Shown: positions 46,492-56,062, counted from the first letter of the stretch. The stretch: DNA of 64,000 nt from Burkholderia arboris (GCF_902499125.1 NZ_CABVPX010000025.1:1-64000), one strand, 5' to 3'. Notes: generated from the letters alone by a model not told the origin. Numbers and translations are program-made.

Positions 46492-47442
46492 TTACTGCCC
46501 CACGCGGAATTCGATCCGCCGGTTCCGGGCCCGCCCGTCGGCCGTATCGTTCGGCGCGATCGGTTGATCCGGCCCGACGCCCGTCGTCGTCATCTGCTGC
46601 GGCTGAATGCTCTTCGTGATCAGGTAGCCCTTCACCGCGTCCGCGCGCGCCTGGCTCAGCGCGATGTTCGATGTCCGGTTCCCCGAGTTGTCGGTGTGAC
46701 CGATGATGTCGACCGTGCGGTTCTGCATCTTCGCGAGCGCGGCCGCCATCTGGTCGAGGATCAGCCGGCCCTGCGGCGTCAGCGTCGCGCTGCCGGTCTC
46801 GAACTCGATCGTCCGGTTCGCGAGCGTCTGGTCGAGCACCCCCTGCTCGGACGCCGACACGCGCAGCCCGTTCTTGATCGTGTACGTCGGGTTCAGCGTG
46901 TTCGCCATGTCGCTCGCGAGCTGCTGGCGTTGCGCCTCGTTGTGTACCTCGCCCTTCACCTCGATCTGCGTGCCGTTGATCTTCAACTGGCCCTTGCTGA
47001 TCTGCTTGAGCTGCGCGCCGAGCAGCTTCTGCACGTTCGCGCTCCAGTTCGGCGGCGTCGCGACGTCGCCCACCTCGATCTGGTCGACGACGTTGGCCGC
47101 GCCGTAGGTATCGCGCAGCTTCTGCAGCACGGCGGCCTTGGTCGCCTCGTCGGGTACCTTGCCGCCGGCCACCACCTGGCCGGGTGTCGCGTTCGCGGGC
47201 GGCGGCGTGATCGTGCCGGCCGTGCCGTGCACCACCGCGCCGGACGCGGCGCCGGCGTTCGGGTTCGCCTGCGGCAGCGTGGTCGTCGCGACCGTGCCGT
47301 TGCCGACCGGCGTGACGGTCGCGCCGGTGTTTTGTGCGAAGGCCGCGCCGCTTGCGACGAGGCCGGCGGCGAACAGGGCGGCGAGGGCGGGCGAGACGGC
47401 GGCCGAAAAGCGTGCGCGCCGGACGTGAATCGTGCGATGCAT
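46492..47442 (-). CDS. T6SS-associated OmpA-family protein
   Basis: Protein of 316 residues: signal peptide (ALAALFAAGLVASGAAFAQN), a low-complexity Pro/Ala segment, a BON-like middle (KAAVLQKLRDTYGAANVVDQ, then IEVKGEVHNEAQRQQLASD) and a C-terminal OmpA domain (IEFETGSATLTPQGRLILDQ, IIGHTDNSGNRTSN, RARNRRIEF) that binds peptidoglycan. It probably supplies the cell-wall anchor missing from the short TssL. ATG at 47442 lies 4 bases after the tagF stop; the frame is open upstream within tagF. Confidence 0.88.
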   Translation of the reverse strand: MHRTIHVRRARFSAAVSPALAALFAAGLVASGAAFAQNTGATVTPVGNGTVATTTLPQANPNAGAASGAVVHGTAGTITPPPANATPGQVVAGGKVPDEATKAAVLQKLRDTYGAANVVDQIEVGDVATPPNWSANVQKLLGAQLKQISKGQLKINGTQIEVKGEVHNEAQRQQLASDMANTLNPTYTIKNGLRVSASEQGVLDQTLANRTIEFETGSATLTPQGRLILDQMAAALAKMQNRTVDIIGHTDNSGNRTSNIALSQARADAVKGYLITKSIQPQQMTTTGVGPDQPIAPNDTADGRARNRRIEFRVGQ

Positions 47443-47446
47443 CCCG

Positions 47447-48436
47447 TCAGCCTCCGATGAACGCTTCGCGGAACGCGTCGATGGCGACGCGCAGCGAGAG
47501 TTGCGGTTGGTCGAGGTAGCTGACGAGCTTGCTGATCTGGTGATCGTTTTGCGCATGGGCGTCGATCCACTCGGGATCGTCGATGTCGATGTTGTGGGCG
47601 GCGTAGGTCTGCGGGTCGACGACGCTCAGCAGCGTCTTCGCCGACGCGCCGTTGAAGCCGATGACGAGCCGTTCGCGTTCGGCGATCGTGCCGATGAAGA
47701 TCGCGAGCTCGAAGTCGGCCTGCGCGACGAACGGCGCGATCAGTTCGAGCCAGAACGCGGCGACGAGGCTGCGGTAGAACGGATCGACCGGCAGCGGCAG
47801 CGTCAGGCCGCGTTCGATGTGCGACGAGCCGCTCTGCATCACCGGCCGCAGCAGCGAGCCGAGCGCGAGCATCGCGCCGCGCAGCCGCACCGGATGACCG
47901 CTTTCGAGCAGCATCTCCTGCAGGCCGTACAGCGACTGGTGTTCGATGAAATCGTTGAAGGTGCCGTCATGCGATGTGCCGGGGCCGCCGACGTCGATCG
48001 GCACCTGCGTGTCGCCGAGCGCCTGCAGCGCGCCGGGCGGCTCGTCCTTGCCGAGCAGCGGCGGGATCTGCGTGGCGACGCGCGACCACAGCCGCGCGAA
48101 CGCGAGCGGGCTGCGCGCGAGGAACGCGAGTGGCCGGTCGACCTCGAGCGCGGTTGCGCCGAGGAACGGGAAGCGGCGCATCGACACGTCGTGGCTCGCG
48201 ACCATGTGGCCCGCGATCGCGAGCTTGCTGCGCGAGCCGAGGAACGCGAAATGCATCGGCTTCGCATCCTCGTAGACGATCTTCCAGCGCGGATCTTCCG
48301 CGAGCAGCTCGAGCGCCTGCGCAATCCAGCGGTCGAGCGTCTGCAGCAGCTGCGGATTGTGCGCGCTCTTCACGAAGTCGCCGCGCGACGGAATCTTGCC
48401 GAAGTAGGCGATCTGCGCCTGTACGGTTTGCGTCAT
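47447..48436 (-). CDS. tagF: T6SS regulator TagF
   Basis: Protein of 329 residues with the N-terminal TagF pattern IAYFGKIPSRGDFVKS and MRRFPFLGATALEV. In Pseudomonas TagF keeps the T6SS off unless the PpkA kinase pathway acts. Neither ppkA, pppA nor fha is in this window. Its start overlaps the tssM stop by four bases. Confidence 0.92.
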   Translation of the reverse strand: MTQTVQAQIAYFGKIPSRGDFVKSAHNPQLLQTLDRWIAQALELLAEDPRWKIVYEDAKPMHFAFLGSRSKLAIAGHMVASHDVSMRRFPFLGATALEVDRPLAFLARSPLAFARLWSRVATQIPPLLGKDEPPGALQALGDTQVPIDVGGPGTSHDGTFNDFIEHQSLYGLQEMLLESGHPVRLRGAMLALGSLLRPVMQSGSSHIERGLTLPLPVDPFYRSLVAAFWLELIAPFVAQADFELAIFIGTIAERERLVIGFNGASAKTLLSVVDPQTYAAHNIDIDDPEWIDAHAQNDHQISKLVSYLDQPQLSLRVAIDAFREAFIGG

Positions 48437-51400
48437 TGCGCCCCCTGTGCATTCGTTGCGTTGGCGGCCGCGACGGCCGGCGCTGCGGCCGGCGCGCCCG
48501 TGCCGGCGGACTGGGTCGCGTTCTGCGCGGCGCCCGCGCTCGCGTCGGCGACCGACGACGGCAGTTGCAGGCCGCGCAGGCTTTGCTGCTGCGGCTGGTC
48601 ACCGCCACCGCCCGACGGCTGCGACGTGCTGATGATGCGCATCGTCACCGACACGTTCACGCTGCCTTGTACCCACGTCAGGTCGAAGGTGCCGTCCGGA
48701 CGGCGCTTGCGTTGCGCCGAGTTGATCAGCTTCTCGAGACCGTAGCGGCCCGGCTCGTTGACGAGCTGCACCGTGCGGCCGTCGAAGGTCGTCGCGGACA
48801 GCGTCGCGCCCGGCGAGCCCTGCGGGTTCGGCCACACGAAGTTGGTCCACTGCGGCGGCGTGTTGCGGTAGCGCAGTTGCTGGCCGTCGATCGCGATCGT
48901 GTATTCCGTCGTGCCCGTGCTCGGCTGCGGCAGGATCTGGAACACGGTCTGCGGCTCGGACGACGCGGCCGCGCTGCCGGCGGCACCGCCCGCGAGCGGG
49001 GCGACCCAGCGCGCGAAGCCGTTCGTGAAGTCCGGCGTGAGCCCGATGCCCATGTCGCCCCACGTGCGGGCGGCGAGCGTGTCGCCGCGGCGCACCGCGA
49101 GCGGCCCGAGCGTCGTGCCGACGAACTTCGCGATCGAGCCGTCCGGACCGAACACCTGCGCGATCTCGCCGGCGCCGGCCTCGACCTTCGCGCTGGCCGC
49201 GAACGGGTACTTCGTCGCGAGCGAGTTCTGGAACGGCTGGTAGACCTGCGCGTTCCACACCTTGTTGACTTCGGTACTGGCCGGCTGGATCACGACCGCG
49301 AACGCCTGCATCAGCGGCCGCACGAGCAGCGGACGCAGCGACTTGCGTTGCGAATCGGTGAGGCCCGTCAGCATCTGCTCGTCGACGAGCTTCAGCGAAT
49401 CGGCGAGTTCCGAACCGTTGCCGTCGAGCGTCTGCTGCATCAGCTGGCGCGCGCCCGGGCCCGGGTCGCCCTGGTTCTTGATCACGTTGAAGCGCGTGCG
49501 GACCTTCGACAGCGAATCCATGTAGCCCTTGAGCATCGACGTGCCGTCATGCGTCGCGACGATCCGCGCGAGCCCGACGAACTCCTGGCCGATCGGACCC
49601 ATCGGCACCTCGGCCGGATTGCCGTTGATGTCGATGTTGGCGGCCGCCACCTGGCCGGCCTGCGAGCGCGAGAACAGCTGCTTGACCCAGTTCACGACGC
49701 CGGTCTGCGCCTTCTTGATCGTCACGTTCGCGAGCGACGGGTTGTCCCACGACGTCTGGTCGTACGCAGTCTCGAGGATCTTGCGGATCGGCGAATCCTG
49801 CGGGTCGCCGAGGCGGTTCATCCCGTCGACGGCCTGGCCGAAGCTGCTGAAGCCCTGCACCGCGATGCCCTGCATGAACTTCTGCCAGTGCTGCGCGTAC
49901 TCGGTCTTGTACATGCCGACGAGCGTCTTCTGGATCTGCTCGGGGCTGCCCTCGAGCGTCAGGTCGTCCTGCGTCGACGTGTTCAGCACCCAGTCCTTCG
50001 CCTGCAGTTCCTTGGTCGCCGCATCGCGGATCGCCGGCTGCACGTAGTCGAACCACGCTTCGCGCGTGAACGTGCCCGGAATCGCGTAGCTGCCGGCCAC
50101 GAGTCCCTGGTTGCCGTCGCCGACGATGCGCGCGATGGTCATCGGCGCGAAGCGGGTCGACGCGCGTGCCTTGATTTCCTCGTAGACGCGCTGGCGGGCC
50201 GGCATGCCGCGCACGACGCGGCGCAGGTTCTCGCGGGTCTGGTCGACGAGCGCGAGGTTCGCGTCGATCATCGGCCAGTCGTTGTCGTTCACGCGGGACA
50301 GGTAGAACGAGATCATGCGCTCGGCGCTCTTGATCATCTCGTCACGCGGCATGTTGCCGCGATTCGTCTCGAGCCAGCCGCGCCAGAAGCGGGCGAGCTG
50401 GTCGGTCAGATGCGCCTGTTCGACGTGACGCTTGTCGGACAGCATCAGGTACGTCTTCAGCGCGTTGTACGCGTCCTGCACGTTGGTCGGCGATGCATCG
50501 CTGTAGAGGCCGCCCTGCGGTGCGGCAGCCTGTTGCGGAGCGGCGGCCGGCGTGGTGCCGGATGCGGCCAGCGCGGCGCCGGCCAGCGGCGCGGTGCCTG
50601 CCGCGTTCGTCGAGACCGGCAGCGTGCCGCCCTGTACCGCGCCCGATTCGGGCGGGCGCGTCATCGGCACGAGCTGCTCGGGGTGCGCGTTCACGTCCTT
50701 CATGAACGACGCGAGGTTTTGCGACACGGGGACCAGCAGGATCTGGCGCACGCCGTTGTAGTACTCGGTCAGCAGGTGCTGCTCGAGACGGTCGCCCTGG
50801 TACAGGCCGAGCGACACCGACAGCGGCTTGTCGCGGCGGAACTGTTCGAGCTGTTCGATCCGGTCTTCGAGGATGTCCATCGCCTGCAGGCGCGACTGCA
50901 GGTCGTTGCGGCCCTGCTGCAGGCGCGTGACGTTGTCGAGATCGGCCTGCACGTTCGAGACGAGCTGCTGGTTGCCGATCGTCGACCAGGTCCAGCCGCC
51001 GAGCGCGATCGCGAGCGCCGCGACGAAGCCGAAGAAGGTCGCGTAGCGCAGCCGCGTCTTGGTCGGGCTCGCGAACTGGCGCACCGTTTGACGGTCGGCG
51101 AAGATCACCTTCGAGAACAGGTCGCGCAGGAAGAAGCCGTTCTTCGAGAACGCGCTGTGCGGTTTCGGCAGCGCGTTCCCGTCGAGGCCGAAGCGGTGCG
51201 CGATGCGCTGCGCGGCCGTGCTGTTGGTTTCGCCTTCCTGCAACGCGCTGGTGAAGTAGAAGCCGCGGAAGATCGGCTTGTACTGGAACGGGTTGTTCTC
51301 GAACAGCGTCGCGAGGAACGCGCGCAGCGACGGCTTGATCGTCGAGAATTCGAGCGGGAAGCTCAGCTGGCCCGGCGACAGCTGGTTGCCGCGCGACAGC

Positions 51401-52380
51401 GACAGCTGCGCGACGCTGATCTCTTTCAGCCCTTCGTAGAGCTCCTCGAAGTGCGTGTCGAATTGCGCGACGACGTCACGCTTGTCGTCGGGCTCGTAGG
51501 GCAGGGTGGCGCCCCACACGCGGTCGTACTCGTGCTTGTCGCTGCTGCTGAAGAATTCGGTGAAGCCGGTGATCAGGTCGGCCTTCGTGAACATCACGTA
51601 GACCGGCGCGAACACTTCCAGCTTTTCCGTCAGCTCCTGAACGCGCTGGCGGAGGTTCTTCGCGAGGTTGATCGCGAACTCGGGGCGGTTGCCGGTGAGT
51701 TCGGCGATGCTCGCGGTGACGATGATGCCGTTGATCGGCGCCTTCGGACGATAGCGCTTGAGCAGGCCGAGGAAGCCGAGCCACTCGCTGCGGTCTTCTT
51801 CGTGCACCGAGTAGCGGCCGGCCGTGTCGAGCAGGATCCCTTCGGTCGTGAAGAACCAGTCGCAGTTACGCGTGCCGCCGATGCCGTGGATCACGGCGCT
51901 GTTCTTGTCCGCGAACGGGAACTGCAGGCCGGAATTGAGCACGGCGCTGCTCTTGCCCGCCGCCGGGTTGCCGATCACGATGTACCACGGCAGTTCGTAC
52001 AGCGCGGAGCCGCCCGATACCTGGCCGATCTTCGACGTCTTGATCGTCTTCACCGCGTCCGACAGGCGCGTGCGCAGCACGTCGAGGTCGGCCGTCTTCG
52101 CGTCGGGCGCGAGCGCGGCGGCGGCGGGCGCGGTGATCTTGCCGGTTTCCGCCTGCTCTTCCAGTACCTGGCCGAGCTGCTGGTTCGCACGCTTCACGCG
52201 CCAGCGGCGCCACAGCGCGACGACGAGCCACAGCGCGAGGATCGCCGCAAAAGCCATTGCCGCCCACAGGAGCGGCAACTGCAGCATGTCGGCGACGATG
52301 AAGAGAATGGCCGCTAGCGCGACGATCCCGACAATCGAGAGCGTACGCGGATGAGTCAGCACGTTGAGGATGCGTTGCAT
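48433..52380 (-). CDS. tssM: T6SS membrane-complex protein TssM (IcmF)
   Basis: Inner-membrane trunk protein of 1315 residues. Two N-terminal helices (about 14-34 and 38-57), Walker A GNPAAGKS (137-144), LLDTAG near 184, FTKADL near 265, third helix about 446-467, then a large periplasmic part reaching TssJ. MQRILNVLTHPRTL at 52380 is the start because the membrane helix follows directly; the frame is open 90 bases more. It heads the tssM-tagF-ompA group. Confidence 0.96.
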   Translation of the reverse strand: MQRILNVLTHPRTLSIVGIVALAAILFIVADMLQLPLLWAAMAFAAILALWLVVALWRRWRVKRANQQLGQVLEEQAETGKITAPAAAALAPDAKTADLDVLRTRLSDAVKTIKTSKIGQVSGGSALYELPWYIVIGNPAAGKSSAVLNSGLQFPFADKNSAVIHGIGGTRNCDWFFTTEGILLDTAGRYSVHEEDRSEWLGFLGLLKRYRPKAPINGIIVTASIAELTGNRPEFAINLAKNLRQRVQELTEKLEVFAPVYVMFTKADLITGFTEFFSSSDKHEYDRVWGATLPYEPDDKRDVVAQFDTHFEELYEGLKEISVAQLSLSRGNQLSPGQLSFPLEFSTIKPSLRAFLATLFENNPFQYKPIFRGFYFTSALQEGETNSTAAQRIAHRFGLDGNALPKPHSAFSKNGFFLRDLFSKVIFADRQTVRQFASPTKTRLRYATFFGFVAALAIALGGWTWSTIGNQQLVSNVQADLDNVTRLQQGRNDLQSRLQAMDILEDRIEQLEQFRRDKPLSVSLGLYQGDRLEQHLLTEYYNGVRQILLVPVSQNLASFMKDVNAHPEQLVPMTRPPESGAVQGGTLPVSTNAAGTAPLAGAALAASGTTPAAAPQQAAAPQGGLYSDASPTNVQDAYNALKTYLMLSDKRHVEQAHLTDQLARFWRGWLETNRGNMPRDEMIKSAERMISFYLSRVNDNDWPMIDANLALVDQTRENLRRVVRGMPARQRVYEEIKARASTRFAPMTIARIVGDGNQGLVAGSYAIPGTFTREAWFDYVQPAIRDAATKELQAKDWVLNTSTQDDLTLEGSPEQIQKTLVGMYKTEYAQHWQKFMQGIAVQGFSSFGQAVDGMNRLGDPQDSPIRKILETAYDQTSWDNPSLANVTIKKAQTGVVNWVKQLFSRSQAGQVAAANIDINGNPAEVPMGPIGQEFVGLARIVATHDGTSMLKGYMDSLSKVRTRFNVIKNQGDPGPGARQLMQQTLDGNGSELADSLKLVDEQMLTGLTDSQRKSLRPLLVRPLMQAFAVVIQPASTEVNKVWNAQVYQPFQNSLATKYPFAASAKVEAGAGEIAQVFGPDGSIAKFVGTTLGPLAVRRGDTLAARTWGDMGIGLTPDFTNGFARWVAPLAGGAAGSAAASSEPQTVFQILPQPSTGTTEYTIAIDGQQLRYRNTPPQWTNFVWPNPQGSPGATLSATTFDGRTVQLVNEPGRYGLEKLINSAQRKRRPDGTFDLTWVQGSVNVSVTMRIISTSQPSGGGGDQPQQQSLRGLQLPSSVADASAGAAQNATQSAGTGAPAAAPAVAAANATNAQGAQ

Positions 52381-52681
52381 AGGACGTTCAGGTTCCGGTG
52401 CGATTCGGTGAGGCGACGCAGGCGCGCCGAGCGGCAAGGGTGGCGCCGCGATGTGTCGCCATGCTGTCAAACGGGATGAAGGGGGCTGGCATCAATGCGC
52501 CCGCGGCATCGGAGAAGGCGCGCGCATTAATGAAAGGACGCTGTGAGATTTAAAACGGAAGCGGCGGCCGGAAAAAATCGCGCACCGGAATGCCCGAGTT
52601 TCTGCGTCGCCCATATCGTTTCCTGCCGGGATATTAAAAAGCCCCATGCCGCCCTCATTATTTCCTGTCCGGCAGCCCTGG
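52381..52681. other. Intergenic region between tssM and the M15 peptidase gene
   Basis: About 300 bases with no gene. Its left half is GC-rich; the part from 52530 to 52650 has several A runs and could hold a minus-strand promoter for tssM. No strong hairpin terminator for the upstream peptidase gene is evident. Confidence 0.4.
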
Positions 52682-53527
52682 CTAGCTGCCGCGTCCCAGT
52701 TTAAAACCGGGTTTATGGTATTCCACGTGCCCGAGATCCATCATTTTCCATCGGCCGCCCCAGGTCAGGCCGACTTGCTCGGCGACCTGGCCGTACAACT
52801 GATAGCCTCGCATCGCCCACGGATCTTTCTCGGAAATGACCAGCTTGCCGTCGCGCAGGAATGCGTTATCGGCCGCCAGCCCGAATTGGTGATAACTCTG
52901 GAAGGCTGCCGCGTTGGTCACGTTGCTGCCCATCTGCGCCAGCCGGTTCTGCCGATCCGGGCTCCGGTAACCTTCCAGCAGCGCCATTTCATAACCGTAT
53001 TGTTCGTGCATGATCTTGTAGACCAGCAGCAAACGCGTACGGAAATCCGGGTCCAGCAGGTTCCAGTCGCGGCTCGCATCCTTCAGCGCCGGACGGATCT
53101 GTTCGACTTCCTTGGTGGCGAAGACTTCCGGCGGCAGCGGCGGGGGCGGCACGAGTTGTTCGCCCTGCAGCAGCGCGGCGATTTTCTCGTCGGGCACGCG
53201 CGCCGTGTCGTCGTACTGGAACAATTGCCGGCCGCGTAACGCAATGGCGACCAATGGCGGCGTCGCAAGAATACCTGCCGATACCATAATCATCAAGCGC
53301 CGCCGGATCAGTAAATTTTGCACATCGCTTAATGCGCCGCGCGTAACGCTTGCCGATTTAACAATCTGACTCCGCGTCCGGGCGGCGCGATCGTTCGCAC
53401 GGCGCGTAAGACGGCCGTGAAACTGGGCAACGGATTCGAAAACGGTCGCGCGGATACCCGGTAAAAGCAACAGTGCCGCAACCGCGACGGCAAGGGCGAA
53501 ATAGGCGACGAGTGCGACGGCAATCAA
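52682..53527 (-). CDS. M15-type peptidoglycan peptidase, TagX-like, T6SS-linked
   Basis: Protein of 281 residues. Two membrane helices (about 2-22 and 78-98) are followed by a periplasmic M15 peptidase domain: GYRSP (185-189), metal ligands His213 and Asp220 in SYHQFGLAADN, then Glu269 and His271 in HVEYH. The family cleaves cell-wall peptides; TagX of Acinetobacter clears peptidoglycan for T6SS assembly. The only start giving both helices is a TTG at 53527, with GGGGA before it. It lies upstream of tssM. Confidence 0.85.
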   Translation of the reverse strand: MIAVALVAYFALAVAVAALLLLPGIRATVFESVAQFHGRLTRRANDRAARTRSQIVKSASVTRGALSDVQNLLIRRRLMIMVSAGILATPPLVAIALRGRQLFQYDDTARVPDEKIAALLQGEQLVPPPPLPPEVFATKEVEQIRPALKDASRDWNLLDPDFRTRLLLVYKIMHEQYGYEMALLEGYRSPDRQNRLAQMGSNVTNAAAFQSYHQFGLAADNAFLRDGKLVISEKDPWAMRGYQLYGQVAEQVGLTWGGRWKMMDLGHVEYHKPGFKLGRGS

Positions 53528-53648
53528 AGAAATCCCCGGAAATTGGAATTGATTGTGTTTTGCAATGCTTGCTCTTAGAATCAGGCTGCTTCGAGAGGCC
53601 GGGCTATATTATCGCGGTGAATTAAACCAGGATTCAATGAGACGCTGA

Positions 53649-54629
53649 ATGAGTGCGCCGGAAAATTCAAATTCGAAAACTCCGCCCAGCCTGCTGTCCG
53701 ATACTAAACCGGCAGGCGAGGGAGGACCTCGGCAGTCGCGCATTCTCGCGGATCTGGAAGGACGTGTCACGCCGCCCGCCGAGCCGCCGCGCCGTTCGCT
53801 GAAGGCGCCGATCGCGGCCGTCGTTGCTTTGGTGGTGGCCGTCGGCGGCTGGGGCGCATGGCGCATGCAGCAGCCGTCGGGCGAGCAACCCGCCGCCGTC
53901 GCGGCCGTGACGCCGCCCGCAGCGGCTGCGCCGGCCAAGGCCGCACCGGCCAGCGATACGGCCGTACAGGTCGCGCAGAATGGCGCGTCCGCCGCATCCG
54001 CTGTGCAACCGGCCACGATCGTCAACGACGATGCAGCCTCCCAGTCCGTTGCATCCGCATCCGCTTCGTCCGCGTCTGCCGCGGACGGCAGCCGCCTGTC
54101 GCGCGCACTTGCCAATGGCGCCGATGACGCGTCGGGCGCGGCCACGGGCGGTGCGGCCGCAACTGCCGCGGCCGCCGCAGCCGCGACGACCAAGGCCGCG
54201 AAGGCCGACGCCGCGAAGAGCGCGAAGGTCGCCGCGCACGGCAAGGCCGACACGAAGGCCGATGCGAAGGCGGAAGCCCGCAAGCATCACAAGGAACAGC
54301 AGGCCGAACTCGCGCAGGCGAAGAAGCGTCGCGATGCGACGCCGGCCCGTACCGCGAAGGCTGGCGGGAAGGACGATCCGGATGCCGATCTGCTCGCGGC
54401 GCTCGTCGCGCGCACGAAGCCGGCCGACAAGAAACTCGCCGCCCAGAAGGGGCAGGCCGTGCCGACCAAGGCGGCCGCGGCGACCGGCGGCTCGCTGGGG
54501 GCGCGCGTGAAGGAGTGTTCGGAGCGCGGTTTCTTCGAGGATCAGCTGTGCCGCTGGCGCGTGTGCGACGGCCACTGGGGCAAGGATCCCGCGTGCCCGA
54601 GCGCCGCCCAGTCGGAGACGCGGCAGTAA
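53649..54629 (+). CDS. Uncharacterised Ala-rich membrane protein with four C-terminal cysteines
   Basis: Protein of 326 residues: a charged cytoplasmic N terminus (1-50), one membrane helix (about 52-71), then about 200 residues of Ala/Lys-rich low complexity and a small C-terminal domain with Cys290, Cys301, Cys306 and Cys316 (spacing C-x10-C-x4-C-x9-C) rich in Trp and Phe. If exported it could be disulfide-linked. It starts 121 bases from the divergent TagX-like gene and ends the T6SS locus. No family function known to me. Confidence 0.75.
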   Translation: MSAPENSNSKTPPSLLSDTKPAGEGGPRQSRILADLEGRVTPPAEPPRRSLKAPIAAVVALVVAVGGWGAWRMQQPSGEQPAAVAAVTPPAAAAPAKAAPASDTAVQVAQNGASAASAVQPATIVNDDAASQSVASASASSASAADGSRLSRALANGADDASGAATGGAAATAAAAAAATTKAAKADAAKSAKVAAHGKADTKADAKAEARKHHKEQQAELAQAKKRRDATPARTAKAGGKDDPDADLLAALVARTKPADKKLAAQKGQAVPTKAAAATGGSLGARVKECSERGFFEDQLCRWRVCDGHWGKDPACPSAAQSETRQ

Positions 54630-54835
54630 CGCGTCCTGCGTATGCCGCCCGGTCTTGTCCGCGCCGCCCGTTGGGCGGCGCGTTGCTTTGGGGGCAGGGA
54701 AGCTGCCGGTATGATGCGGCCTGAGACTGTCACGCGTGCGTCACGCCCGTCGGGCATACGTCTCCTTTCCTTTCCCGGCGCGGGCTCGCGACCCGCGATG
54801 CGCGGCGCGGCGCGCGCCGCACGACCTTCGACACG

Positions 54836-55864
54836 ATGGACCTGATCGTACAGACTTACGGCGCGGATACGTCCGGCATGGTGTGCGGATTCCGCTTCGT
54901 TCCGGGCGGATCCGGCGCGATGCTCGATGCCGACGCGGCCGCCGCGTGGCTGCGCACGTGCCGCGAGCACGGCGCGGGCGCATCGGGCGATTTCGTCTGG
55001 CTGCACTTCAATCTCGCGCACGGCGCGAGCGAGCGCTGGATGCGCACGCATCTCGGGTTGCCCGACAGCTTCTTCGAATTCCTTCACGAAGGCTCGCGTT
55101 CGACACGCATCGAGCAGGAAGACGGCGCGTTGCGCGCGATCGTCAACGACGTGATGTTCAACCTCGAGCTGACGCCGTCGGAGATCGCGACGCTGTTCGT
55201 CCACGTCGAGCGGCGCATCATGGTGACCGCACGGCTCAAGCCGTTGCGTTCGGTCGACACGCTGCGCGCGTGCGTGCGCGACGGCGAGCAGTTCCGGTCG
55301 CCCGCGGAGCTGCTCGTGCACCTGCTGCGCGACCAGGCCGACCTGCTGAGCCAGATCATGCGGCGCACGAGCGTCGACGTCGACCGCATCGAGGATCGCT
55401 TCCTGTCGCAGCGGCTCACGTCGAGCCGCATCGAACTCGGCGCGATGCGCCGCACGCTGACGCGCCTGCAGCGCATGCTCGCGCCGGAGCCCGGCTCGAT
55501 CTTCCGGCTGCTCGCGAAGCCGCCCGCGTGGCTGCATATGGAAGACGTGCAGGAGCTGCGCGAATCGACCGAAGAGTTCTCGCTGGTGCTCGCCGATCTC
55601 GCGGGACTCAACGAGCGGATCAAGCTGCTGCAGGAAGAGATCGGCTCGCGCCTCGACGAGCAGAACAACCGGACGCTGTTCACGCTGACGCTCGTGACCG
55701 TGATCGCGCTGCCGATCAACATCGTCGCCGGCTTCTTCGGGATGAACGTCGGCGGCGTGCCGTTCTCGGAGAACAAGCACGGCTTCTGGATGATGGTGCT
55801 GCTCGTTGCGGGCTTCACGGCGCTGGCCGCATGGTGGGCGTTCCGGCGCCGCAACGACCGCTAG
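54836..55864 (+). CDS. CorA/ZntB-type divalent metal transporter
   Basis: Protein of 342 residues with a large N-terminal cytoplasmic funnel and two C-terminal helices. The pore motif GMN follows the first helix in INIVAGFFGMNVGGVPFSEN. The domain is closer to ZntB than to classic CorA by its charged end; the ion cannot be told from sequence. It is monocistronic. Confidence 0.88.
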   Translation: MDLIVQTYGADTSGMVCGFRFVPGGSGAMLDADAAAAWLRTCREHGAGASGDFVWLHFNLAHGASERWMRTHLGLPDSFFEFLHEGSRSTRIEQEDGALRAIVNDVMFNLELTPSEIATLFVHVERRIMVTARLKPLRSVDTLRACVRDGEQFRSPAELLVHLLRDQADLLSQIMRRTSVDVDRIEDRFLSQRLTSSRIELGAMRRTLTRLQRMLAPEPGSIFRLLAKPPAWLHMEDVQELRESTEEFSLVLADLAGLNERIKLLQEEIGSRLDEQNNRTLFTLTLVTVIALPINIVAGFFGMNVGGVPFSENKHGFWMMVLLVAGFTALAAWWAFRRRNDR

Positions 55865-55885
55865 CGCAAGCGCCGCATCACCGTA

Positions 55886-56038
55886 TCAACGCAGCAACGC
55901 GATCGCGCGTTCGCCGATCACCATCCCGAGCAGGCCGACGAGCGCAACGAGCGGCGGGGCCGGCGAGCGCACGTGCAGCAACGCGTACAGCACGCCGACG
56001 CCGAGGCCCACCGCGAGCGAGGTCACGTAATCCATCAT
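55886..56038 (-). CDS. Short XapX-family membrane protein
   Basis: A 50-residue protein (MMDYVTSLAVGLGVGVLYAL at the start, later APPLVALVGLLGMVIGE). Two hydrophobic helices and the PPxxALxGLLGMxxGE pattern match the XapX family, whose function is unknown. It sits on the minus strand just before the oxidoreductase gene ends, so both may share a transcript. A second ATG one codon later is an alternative start. Confidence 0.75.
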   Translation of the reverse strand: MMDYVTSLAVGLGVGVLYALLHVRSPAPPLVALVGLLGMVIGERAIALLR

Positions 56039-56062
56039 GGCGGTCTCCCGTGCGGTCCGGCG

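Noticed and set aside
47974-52317. Open frame of 1447 residues on the plus strand opposite tssM
   Set aside because: It is antisense to an unmistakable TssM, is Arg/Ala/Val-rich in the way GC-rich shadow frames are, and matches no family.
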